From: CALODP01 sp942492055
GTDB lineage: Bacteria > Bacteroidota > Ignavibacteria > Ignavibacteriales > Melioribacteraceae
DNA: 64,000 nt
Assembly (NCBI GenBank): GCA_942492055.1
Contig: CALODP010000023.1
Span: 310,001-374,000 of the forward strand
Direction of reading: 5' to 3'
Both the position numbers and the translations under genes were made by a program. The notes beneath the pieces are model-generated. The model ran no database searches, was not told the DNA's origin, and was given only the letters and a program-made list of their open reading frames with translations. Positions within the stretch are counted from its first letter, which is position 1, and the number at the start of each line of letters is the position of its first letter. Below, piece by piece: positions 18,867 through 27,600 of this stretch.

Positions 18867-19327
18867 TAACTATTTGTTCTGATGCAAACCAATTTCATGA
18901 AGTAAAAAAACTATTGATAAAAGGCGGATGACACTAAACGACATCTGATAAGTTTCTAAAAGAGACTAATTGAATAAACTTCCGTTTTCCCAAACGAAAA
19001 CCGATTAGGTGGGGATTGCCATCTACCAATACTTATTTTTATAAAATATATTGATTCGGTGAAATTCCCCCTTGCAATTAAGGGGGAATTCATTCGATTA
19101 TTAATCGAATGAGTAAATATGAAACCTACTCTTGATTGGCCAATACGGGCAATTGCCACAATATCTTTCACTGATTTGTATTCTTCTGAGATAAGTACTT
19201 CGGAATTTTTTTAATCGCTGCGTTAAAAAAGAGTAGTCTATTGTTATGTTTATGATAAATAAATTATTGCATTTGTTGAATTATTTTGCTTAATAAGCAA
19301 TTATTATTCACAACTTATTGTTGCGCA
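18867..19327. other. Intergenic region with two abutting hairpins
   Basis: No credible gene. It contains two perfect palindromes placed end to end (listed separately) and short inverted pieces such as GATTGCC / GGCAATT. It looks like the debris of a small palindromic element. A 71-codon minus-strand frame across it reads through the hairpins and has no protein-like composition. Confidence 0.5.
19063..19111. repeat. Two directly adjacent perfect inverted repeats
   Basis: Hairpin 1: AATTCCCCCTT (19063-19073) with AAGGGGGAATT (19080-19090), six-base loop. Hairpin 2: CATTCGATTA (19091-19100) with TAATCGAATG (19102-19111), one-base centre. There is no gap between the two. Function unknown; compatible with a small mobile palindromic repeat. 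Confidence 0.75.
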
Positions 19328-20140
19328 ATGAAGTTATATGAGATAGATTATCGTACAGTAACAACTGAAGATCGAATGATCTGGGAAAAATTGAAAAAGG
19401 ATGAAACCGTGTATAATAATGATCGTCCTTCGATAATAAGAAAATCCCGATATAGGGATTATCCCAAAGCAGTTAGGCATTATTTAAGTTTGTTTCCAAA
19501 TAATTTTCTTGATGTGATAGATTTAATGAATTCTCGAAAATTACTAAATAATATATTGAATAAGTTTGACACCCTTATTGATGATATTTCAAAAAATGAA
19601 AGAGATATTCAAAAATTCATTAAAGATAATAGGGCATGGTTTATTATTGCTTCCATTCTCAAGAATAATTATCCTTTTGGGAATCATGCTATTTTTATAT
19701 TTCCAGAATTTCAATTACCACCAGATTACAAAGTTGATTACTTATTAGTAGGGAAAAACTCAGATGGATACCATTTTGTGTTTGTTGAATTAGAAGCTCC
19801 ATATGGAAGGATTACTTGTAATAATGGTTCGTATGGAAACTCTCTTCGGAAAGGCATTACACAAATTGATAATTGGGAATGTTGGATTGAGCAAAATTTC
19901 TCAAGTTTGAAATTGGTATTTCAAGGTCTTACAAATAAAGATATTGTTTTGCCAAATGAATTTAGAGATTTTGATAAAACGCGGGTTCATTATTTAGTTA
20001 TTGCAGGAAGACGAACTGATTTTAATGAAAGAACTTATAGGAAAAAGAGACTAGACTTAGAGCAAAGAAAATTATTAATAATTCACTATGATAACTTGAT
20101 TGATTTTGCTCGCGAATACATTACCCCACACTCATATTAG
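19328..20140 (+). CDS. DUF4263 / Shedu-like protein, putative anti-phage nuclease
   Basis: A 270-residue protein from ATG 19328 (a TTG at 19286 would add 14 residues). The N-terminal half is helical. Residues ~100-200 look like a PD-(D/E)xK-type fold of the DUF4263 family: DYKVDYLLVG (D137), then FVFVELEAP (E154, E156), then a basic helix with K175 and ITQIDNWECW. DUF4263 is the nuclease domain of the Shedu anti-phage protein SduA, normally a single-gene defence system; this copy also stands alone. The second acidic motif reads E-L-E rather than E-x-K, as in some family members. Flanked by palindromes on one side and by repeat array A on the other. The assignment is by motif reading only. Confidence 0.6.
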   Translation: MKLYEIDYRTVTTEDRMIWEKLKKDETVYNNDRPSIIRKSRYRDYPKAVRHYLSLFPNNFLDVIDLMNSRKLLNNILNKFDTLIDDISKNERDIQKFIKDNRAWFIIASILKNNYPFGNHAIFIFPEFQLPPDYKVDYLLVGKNSDGYHFVFVELEAPYGRITCNNGSYGNSLRKGITQIDNWECWIEQNFSSLKLVFQGLTNKDIVLPNEFRDFDKTRVHYLVIAGRRTDFNERTYRKKRLDLEQRKLLIIHYDNLIDFAREYITPHSY

Positions 20141-20187
20141 CACAATTTTTGTGTTTGTTATTGACATCCTTTTATCAAAGTAGAATA

Positions 20188-20940
20188 GATTTCCCCACAA
20201 ACTTAATGCAATTTCCCAACTTGTACTTCATTTTTCTCCACCCATACCGAATATTTCTTCACTTGTAGCTCGTTATTACTTAAACTCATAACGAATTTCC
20301 CGACTTTCCCATCTCACCGCGGAAGTTGCCCCGTCTATTTCTTCGGTCTACTTCTTCACCGCGATAATTGTAGGAACCATTTCTTCATTTTTACATGCCA
20401 TTTCCCGACTTACCGGAGGCTCCGCTATACCAAGAGATTCCATTTCTTTAAACGTACTTCACTATTATTCAATGTGAGAACGCTTTGATTGAAACGCAAA
20501 TTGCATTTCCCGATTAAACAGATGGTCGCGATGGGAAACGAAAGCATTTCTTTGAGCATACATCCCATTTCTCAATCGATCCACCCGATTTCCCGAATGA
20601 TCGAGAGCATTTCTTTAAAATCACTAAGTAATTTCGAATTTCTTCAATAATACTCCATGAAGGACTACTGATATTACATGAAGAGAGTCCAGCAACCCAT
20701 GATGCTCTTTTGGATTTCGTGTAGGTCTCTCTCTACTTCATGACGCTTATTCCCGAACCTGTGAAGCAATCGCCCGGATTCATGTTGGTCTTCCACAATT
20801 TCGTGACGCAAATCCCCGAAATCGGAAACCATCATCATGAAGGGGGGCACTAACAACATGAGAAAAAAGATAGCGTCACGAGAACGATCCCCTGCAATAT
20901 CAAATAGACTCTCTCCGTCATGTGAAAATCTGAATGTTTA
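20188..20940 (-). repeat. 21-bp degenerate tandem repeat array A (~35 units)
   Basis: A non-coding array with a fixed 21-base period. In the first part (20188-20635) the plus strand shows a core hexamer CATTTC (GAAATG on the minus strand) at, among others, 20378, 20399, 20441, 20504, 20545, 20566 and 20608, with alternative cores CACCGC (20315, 20357) and CTCCGC (20420) in the same register. In the second part (20656-20925) the core becomes CATGA or CGTGA, again every 21 bases (20656, 20677, 20698, 20739, 20781, 20802, 20836, 20857). The other positions vary freely. It is homologous to array B at 45452-46190, which is in the opposite orientation. Minus-strand frames contain heptad-like translations but are repeatedly closed by stops. 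Confidence 0.85.
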
Positions 20941-21125
20941 TAAGAATAGGGAATTATACTTACCGGATCAATGAATATCTTTTTGAATATGAGCAGAAAG
21001 GACAATATTAGCTCGCTTTCTTCTGATTATGGGAGTACTAGAGCTGAAATAATCGGGGGATTAACTATGCCAAATCTTATTCCGGAAACCCCTCCTCGCG
21101 TGAAGAGGGGAATCGCGAAATTATA
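20941..21125. other. Intergenic stretch with a GC-rich hairpin
   Basis: No gene seen. CCCCTC at 21089-21094 can pair with GAGGGG at 21105-21110 through an imperfect extension (one C/A mismatch), just downstream of the minus-strand TraB-family gene. There is no T run on the minus side, so it looks more like a dispersed palindrome than a terminator. Confidence 0.4.
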
Positions 21126-22319
21126 TTAAAATATATTCGAGATGATTTCGTAGGCTCCAACGTAGGTTCCTATAACGCTTCCCAAGCCGGAAAGGATAAA
21201 TACTAACAGAATACGCAATAATTTGTTACTCCACCATTTTCCCGCTTTGCCAATATCGTCGCTAACAGTTTGGAATTCTTTAACAACCGGTGGCTGGAAA
21301 TATGTCTGAACGAATGCCGCCACGTAACCGGCTCCGATAACAGGGGTTAAGCTAGTAAAAGGGGCTGCGATAAATGTAGTAAGTATCGTAATCGGATGTC
21401 CGGCAGCTATAAGGGCTCCTATTGCGGAAGGAATGCCGTTTGCTAGAATCCAATAGAGTGCGTTTCCACCCATTTCGGTCATTCCTTTAGAAAGTCCGAT
21501 ATACAAAAGTGCCCCGACAATGATTGAAGGAATTCCCCAACCGATTATCTTTGCGACCGGTGAAGATTTCGGAATAACCTCGATCTCAGGGAGGTTTACC
21601 TCGACATTCGAGTCGAGTGTTTTACAGATACCTTCCACATGCCCCGCGCCAACAACCGCAACAAGTTTATTCCCTTTGGTCTCTTTAATCTTCTGGCTCA
21701 GGTACAGGTCGCGCTCATCGATTAGAACTCTTTTCAGAACGGGCATTGTTTTACCCATTTCGTTCATCATTTCGGAAAGAGCGTCCTTATCCTTTATTTC
21801 GTCAAGTTTCGCTTCGTCAACTTCCTCTTTTTCAAATACACTTGCCAACCCGACCGACATGAATTTCATCTTTTGCCAGAACGACATTGAGTTCCATGAT
21901 CTTTTTAGGGTAATTCTAATGTCCCTGTCACAAAGTTCTATCGGAATATTATTCTCTTTGGCAACATTAGTGGCTTCCATAAGCTCAACGCCCGGTTTAA
22001 CCCCTAATTTATCACCAAGTTTCTTTTGGTAGGAAGCTAGCAGAATGTTTATCAAAAGGGTAGATAATTGTTTTTGCTTTATGACCTGTTTAAGATCAAG
22101 CTCTTCCCATTTTTTCTTATTGGAAAGAGCTTTATATCTTTGAGGATCAAGTTCAACACAAACAGTATCAGGTTTTTCGTTGGAAATAACTTCACGAACA
22201 AGATCGGCCGATTTTTTCGAAATATGAGCCGTACCGATCAAAATAATCTCTTTATTATCCTTATTTACAACTTTAACGTCTTTTCCGTACTTATCTTCAA
22301 TTATGTTGGAAGAGTGCAT
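21126..22319 (-). CDS. TraB/PrgY family membrane protein
   Basis: A 397-residue protein. The ATG at 22319 is preceded by GGAGAA at a suitable distance; the longer frame starts at a TTG six codons upstream. The N-terminal ~230 residues form a TraB domain: IGTAHISKKSADLV, VCVELDPQRY, and VVGAGHVEGI near the end of the domain. The C-terminal ~150 residues hold several membrane helices. TraB/PrgY proteins in enterococci block pheromone activity, and the wider TraB/GumN/Tiki superfamily is considered protease-like; the native role in this lineage is unknown. It is followed upstream by a CBS-domain gene in the same direction. Confidence 0.85.
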   Translation of the reverse strand: MHSSNIIEDKYGKDVKVVNKDNKEIILIGTAHISKKSADLVREVISNEKPDTVCVELDPQRYKALSNKKKWEELDLKQVIKQKQLSTLLINILLASYQKKLGDKLGVKPGVELMEATNVAKENNIPIELCDRDIRITLKRSWNSMSFWQKMKFMSVGLASVFEKEEVDEAKLDEIKDKDALSEMMNEMGKTMPVLKRVLIDERDLYLSQKIKETKGNKLVAVVGAGHVEGICKTLDSNVEVNLPEIEVIPKSSPVAKIIGWGIPSIIVGALLYIGLSKGMTEMGGNALYWILANGIPSAIGALIAAGHPITILTTFIAAPFTSLTPVIGAGYVAAFVQTYFQPPVVKEFQTVSDDIGKAGKWWSNKLLRILLVFILSGLGSVIGTYVGAYEIISNIF

Positions 22320-22367
22320 CCGTATTGTTCTCCACAATTAGAAAAATTCAGACACACAATTTACACA

Positions 22368-22832
22368 TTATTTACCTTTTTTGAATTTCCAATTTTCATA
22401 ATAATCCCATTTAAATATAGCGTTGAGATCTTCAAGCTCTTTAGTCTTCTTGTTTAGGCTTGCTTTTATTACATCCCCTGTGGAAAGTAGCCCGATATAT
22501 TTACCTTCCTTTTCAATTAGAATATGACGTAAACGTCTTCCGAGGAAGATATCCAATAATTGATATATGGAACTATTGTGTGGGGCGGAAAGTAGGCCTT
22601 TTGTCATGTAATCACCGATTAGGGCGGTATTTATATCAAAATCCGGCTTCAAAACGTTGCGCATCAGATCTCTTTCGGTCCAGATACCGATAATGTCGTC
22701 ATCCTTTTTTATTAGGATCGAGCCGATATTATGATCCATCATAATCTTCAACGCGTCGGAAACAAGATTCTCCGGTTCTACGGAAATAATATCGAAATCT
22801 TTTTCTTTTAAGATATCTTCGGCTGTAAACAT
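22368..22832 (-). CDS. CBS-domain protein
   Basis: A 154-residue protein made of two CBS motifs (about 10-65 and 75-135) with GSILIKKDDDIIGIWTERDL in the first and GKYIGLLSTGDVI in the second. Such pairs bind adenosine nucleotides and act as regulatory modules, here free-standing. The ATG at 22832 has a very good AGGAGA ribosome site six bases upstream; the longer frame starting at 22961 is not supported by composition. The last residues are basic (WKFKKGK). Confidence 0.85.
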   Translation of the reverse strand: MFTAEDILKEKDFDIISVEPENLVSDALKIMMDHNIGSILIKKDDDIIGIWTERDLMRNVLKPDFDINTALIGDYMTKGLLSAPHNSSIYQLLDIFLGRRLRHILIEKEGKYIGLLSTGDVIKASLNKKTKELEDLNAIFKWDYYENWKFKKGK

Positions 22833-22983
22833 AATATTCTCCTGTTTTTTATTGGATTTATACCATAACATGATGTTCGATTCAATAATTCCAATAAAAA
22901 TCGAGAAAATTCCATGAGAGGAAGAATAATTCCGAAGAAGTTTATACTTTTGTAATGTCATTCAAACTTATTACGGAGAAAAT

Positions 22984-23748
22984 ATGGCAGACGTAGTAGA
23001 TTATAAATTATATGGCGATGATATGCAGATCGTCGAAATAGAACTTGATCCGGGTGAGGGAGTTCGAGCCGAGGTAGGCGCCATGATGTTTATGGATAAC
23101 GGTATAAGAATGCAGACTAATACCGGTGGAGGAATTTTCAAAGGTTTCAAGCGAATGCTGACCGGTGAAAATTTCTTCATTACTACATTCTACTTCGAAG
23201 GATCGGGTAAAGGACATGTTTCATTCGGTGCTCCTTATCCCGGAAAGATTATTCCTTTGGATCTGGCTCAATTAGGAGGAAGCTTTCTTTGTCAGCGAGA
23301 CGCTTTTTTGTGTGCAGCACAGGGAACAGAGATTGAAGTAGCTTTTACCAAGAAGATCGGTGCCGGCTTATTCGGCGGTGAAGGTTTTATTCTTCAGAGA
23401 TTACAAGGGGACGGAATGGCTTTTATTCATACCGGAGGAACCGTAATCAAAAGGGAATTGGCTCCCGGTGAGAAATTGAGAGTTGATACAGGATGCTTGG
23501 CTGCTTTATCGGAAAGTGTTGATTACGACATTGAGTTTATAGGGGGTGTTAAAAATGCCTTATTCGGTGGAGAAGGATTATTTCTTGCAAGTTTAACCGG
23601 CCCCGGAACGGTTTATTTACAAAGCTTACCATTCTCAAGACTGGCAGACAGAATATTTGCGGCTGCCCGTTTTCAAAATAAAGGGGAATCGAAAGGAGTT
23701 GCCGGTATCGGAGGATCTTTTTTAGGTGACTTAATTAGTGGTGATTAA
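22984..23748 (+). CDS. AIM24 / TIGR00266 family protein
   Basis: A 254-residue protein of the AIM24 superfamily, a beta-rich trimeric fold. Recognisable segments are VEIELDPGEGVRAEVGAMMFMD, GENFFITTFYFEG, the CQRDAFLCAA segment, FGGEGFILQRLQGDG and a second FGGEGLFLASLTGPG. The function of the bacterial proteins is not established. GGAG precedes the ATG. The next gene, a dehydrogenase, begins 14 bases after the stop, so the two are likely cotranscribed. Confidence 0.88.
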   Translation: MADVVDYKLYGDDMQIVEIELDPGEGVRAEVGAMMFMDNGIRMQTNTGGGIFKGFKRMLTGENFFITTFYFEGSGKGHVSFGAPYPGKIIPLDLAQLGGSFLCQRDAFLCAAQGTEIEVAFTKKIGAGLFGGEGFILQRLQGDGMAFIHTGGTVIKRELAPGEKLRVDTGCLAALSESVDYDIEFIGGVKNALFGGEGLFLASLTGPGTVYLQSLPFSRLADRIFAAARFQNKGESKGVAGIGGSFLGDLISGD

Positions 23749-23762
23749 GAAAAAGGAATATT

Positions 23763-24551
23763 ATGAGTAAATTATTGAATAAATATGGTAAATGGGCTCT
23801 TGTAACAGGGGCTTCATCTGGAATCGGTAGAGAGTTTTGCAGAGCTTTAGCAAAAGAAGGGTTTAATATCGTAATGGTTGCCCGTAGAGAGAGGCGATTA
23901 ACGGCGTTATCTAAGGAACTCATTAAAGAATATTCCATAGAGACTCTTGTACTTCCTTTGGATTTAACAAAGGAACTCAACATAAATGCTCTGATAGAAG
24001 TTACCAAAGAGATGGAAATAGGTTTATTGGTTAGTAATGCCGGAATCGGAACAAAAGGGGAATTTCAGGATATTCCTGAAAATCTTGAATTAACAATGAT
24101 TCAGTTGAATTGTGTTGTCCCTACCAAACTGGCACACGCCTTTATCCCGAAATTTATTGAGAAGGGCAGAGGTGGAATAATCTTTTTGGGGTCTGTTGTA
24201 GCCTTCGAACCAACTCCTTATATGGCTACCTATTCCGCCACGAAAGCATTTAATCTTATGCTTTCCGATAGTCTCTCTTACGAAATGAAATCGAAGAATA
24301 TTGATAGTCTATCCTTAAATCCGGGAGGAACTGCAACCGAATTCAAAGGATTACTTGATAACAATAGCGGAATGATGAGAAAGCCTGAAGATGTTGTTAA
24401 GACTGCACTTAAATCACTCGGCAAAAAGCCAACGGTTGTGGATGGCTTCATGAATAAGCTGATGGTTGTTGCAAGTAAATTCATTTGCAGAAAAACATTG
24501 ATCAATATTGCCGGAAAAGTTGCGAAAGGTTATAAAGATAAGAATAAATAG
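23763..24551 (+). CDS. Short-chain dehydrogenase/reductase
   Basis: A 262-residue classical SDR. The cofactor motif TGASSGIG is at residues ~16-23, followed by ARRERR, which favours NADPH. NAG (SNAGIGTKG) and the active-site S...YSATK motif (GSVVAF...YSATKAFN) are intact. The substrate cannot be told from sequence. The closest general match is the DltE-like / YqjQ-like group of single-domain SDRs with a basic C-terminal tail. Confidence 0.9.
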   Translation: MSKLLNKYGKWALVTGASSGIGREFCRALAKEGFNIVMVARRERRLTALSKELIKEYSIETLVLPLDLTKELNINALIEVTKEMEIGLLVSNAGIGTKGEFQDIPENLELTMIQLNCVVPTKLAHAFIPKFIEKGRGGIIFLGSVVAFEPTPYMATYSATKAFNLMLSDSLSYEMKSKNIDSLSLNPGGTATEFKGLLDNNSGMMRKPEDVVKTALKSLGKKPTVVDGFMNKLMVVASKFICRKTLINIAGKVAKGYKDKNK

Positions 24552-24563
24552 AAATTTTAATAC

Positions 24564-24595
24564 AACGATAAGGAATTTCAATATTCCTTATCGTT
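24564..24595. terminator. Hairpin between convergent genes
   Basis: A perfect 13-bp stem, 24564-24576 with 24583-24595, loop TTCAAT, lies between the convergent SDR gene (ends 24551) and the AAA gene (ends 24604). T runs are weak on both sides, so termination is probable rather than certain. Confidence 0.6.
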
Positions 24596-24603
24596 GCCAT
24601 ATA

Positions 24604-27600
24604 TCAAACCTTTTTGAGTAATTTCTCAACATCATCTAATTTGATAGTCATTAAGTCATCATCGCTGTAATCATACATTGAAGAGACTCTCTCTTCCTGA
24701 TGACTAATCGCTTTATAGAGTACATTTCTAGCTGTTCTCGCATTTCCGAAATTCTTATCTCTCTTCTCGTATAAGTCGGTGAAATGTTCCATTAGAACCT
24801 GTAACGCCCCTTCGTCCAGTTTATATCCGTTAGAGTCGGCAATATTAACGGAGATACTTAATAATTGACGCGGATTGTAATCCTCAAAATCAAAGACATT
24901 TGGAAATCTGGATTGAAGACCCGGATTGGATGCCAAAAACTGTTTCATTTCATTTGTATATCCCGCAACAATAACAACCAACTCACCACGATGATCTTCC
25001 ATTTGTTTAAGAAGAGTATCAATCGCTTCCTGCCCGAAATCATTACCTCCTCGGGAAAGAGTGTAAGCTTCGTCAATGAAAAGAGTACCTCCAAGAGATT
25101 GCTCGATTATCTTTTCGGTTTTAATGGCTGTTTGTCCCTGATATCCGGCCACGAGATCGGAACGATCCACTTCCACAAGATGTCCCTTTTCCAACAACCC
25201 GAGTTCTTTGTAAATCTTACTGATCAATCGTGCTACTGTAGTTTTACCTGTTCCGGGATTTCCGGTAAAGACAGAATGAAGAGGCTTTTCTATAATCTTC
25301 ATCCCACGTTCTTTTCTCATTTTAGATACTTTTAGACCATTGATAAGCTTATCAACATTAGCTTTTACCGAATCAAGACCGGTTAGTTGTTTAAGTTCAT
25401 CAAGAGCTTCCTGTAGCTTTTGCGGGTCACCTTTTACTTCGTAGCTTTTAGCCTTTGCCGGTTGCCCGATTGCTAATTTAATATCGTCTTCTGTTAGGGA
25501 AGAATGGTTTTCATCCTCTCTTTCTTCAGGCGTAAGATCGGCAAGACGAAGAAGTCTCTTTTGAAAAGCGTTATCTATAATTCCTCTTACTATTCGGGCG
25601 TTTCCGAAGTTTTTATCTCTATTTCTGTAAATCGAGTTGTAGTGTTTATCTAATTCCGATTTCGCTTCAGCGGAAAGGGCAATTTTCTTACCTGCCAAAA
25701 CACGATTAGTAATATCCATTAATTCATCGGGTGTATAATCCTCAAAAGTGAAAGTCTTTGTAAATCGTGATTGAATTCCCGGATTACTTTCTATGAAGTT
25801 TTGCATTTCATTTGTGTATCCGGCCGCGATTACTATGAATTTACCTCTGTCATCTTCCATCCTCTTGAGAAGGGTATCAATCGCTTCTTTTCCGAAGTCA
25901 CTCTGTGAATCGGATTTTGCGAGGGTATAAGCTTCGTCAATAAAGAGAGTTCCCCCGATTGATTTATCAATAATCGCGGTAGTTTTCGGTGCGGTCTCTC
26001 CGACATGCGAACCAACTAGCCCCTGACGATCGATCTCAACGAGATGCCCTTTGGGGAGAATTCCCAATGCCGCGTATATTCTGCTAACTATTCTTGCCGC
26101 GGTAGTTTTTCCGGTGCCCGGATTCCCTAGGAATAGAATATGAGAACTGAATTTCTCTTTTACGTCTTCTCCTTGTTCGATGAAATATCTTACAAGTTTT
26201 ACAAGATCTTTTATATCGTTTTTAACCGATTCAAGCCCAACAAGCTTTGTCAATTCATTCAGAGCTTCGGATAATTCCTCCTCATTGATCGGTAGTTTTA
26301 CATTCTTCTCAGTTTCCGGTTTAAGAATTTCGCGAACATCCTCAAGAAGAATAGAGGTCATCGCCTCTTTTGTTTGTTCTTCTTCAGATAATCCGATATA
26401 TCGTTTGCTAAGCTGTAGTTTTAACTTTTCAAAAGATTGGCGAACAAGTCGGGCATTTCCAAAAGTTTTATCTCTTTTACGGTAGAGGTTAGTGAATTCT
26501 TTATTCAATAATTCTTTCGCGTCATCTTCAATGGAATATTCCTCTTTATTTAATCCCATTTTCAAAATCTTCAACAATTCGTCCGGAGTATAGTCTTCAA
26601 AATGGAATGTATGATTGAATCTCGATTTCATTCCCGGATTCGAGGATAGGAAGCCTTCCATCTCTTCGGGATATCCGGCGGCAATAACGACAAAGTCACC
26701 TTTTTTGTCTTCCATTCTCTTCAGTAACACATCAATCGCTTCCTGCCCGAAATCCTGGCCACTTCCACCTTTTTTTACTAAAGTATAAGCTTCGTCAATA
26801 AATAGAATTCCCCCCATTGCTTCTTCGATCATCTTTTCTGTTTTCTGAGCTGTTTCTCCTATATATTGTCCTACAAGAGCGGCTCTGTCAACTTCCACAA
26901 CATGCCCCTTGGGAACAATCCCCATTGCCTTGAATATCCCACCGATCAACCGGGCAATGGTTGTTTTACCTGTTCCCGGATTACCGGTAAATATCGCGTT
27001 GATGGCGAGTCCTTCAGTAGATTTTAGCCCGAATTCTTTCCTTTTCTTTTGGAATTCGAGAAAATCTATAAAATCACGAACCGATTTCTTAACTCTTTCC
27101 AAACCGATAAATGAATCGAGTTCTTCCAAAAGCTCTTCCAGAGATCTGGTCTCTACGGGATACTCTGTCTTCGGTTCTTCTTCCGTGGCTTTTGAATCTT
27201 CAATAGGAGATTCTTCCTCTTTCTTCGGTTTACTCTCAATTTCTTCAAGTACTGCGCTACGATCTACAAAGAACCATTTTTCACAAGCTTTGAAACCTTC
27301 AATATATATTTCTACTTTTGCCTGTCCTTCTTTCCAAAACGCCAGATCTTCTACATTTGCTGTTTGGGAAAAGATTACCGAATCCCACGCTTTATTCACA
27401 TTTAACATAAATTGATTTCTGTAAACCTCAAAATCTCTCAAATACCAGACAGCTGTACAATTGAGATCAACAGTTTTAATTCTGAAGAGGGGATTACCGA
27501 AGATTATTTCAGCTCCGAAACTTTTTATTCTTTTCAGATTAAGTTGATTGAAGTAAGGCTTCTTTTCTCCCTTTTCTTCATCATTTGTGTCATATATTTT

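Noticed and set aside
18956..19171. 71-codon minus-strand frame
   Set aside because: It reads straight through two perfect hairpins; no ribosome site.
20674..20859. 61-codon minus-strand frame as a gene
   Set aside because: It is a translation of the 21-bp array A; its heptad look follows from the repeat, and it has no start context.
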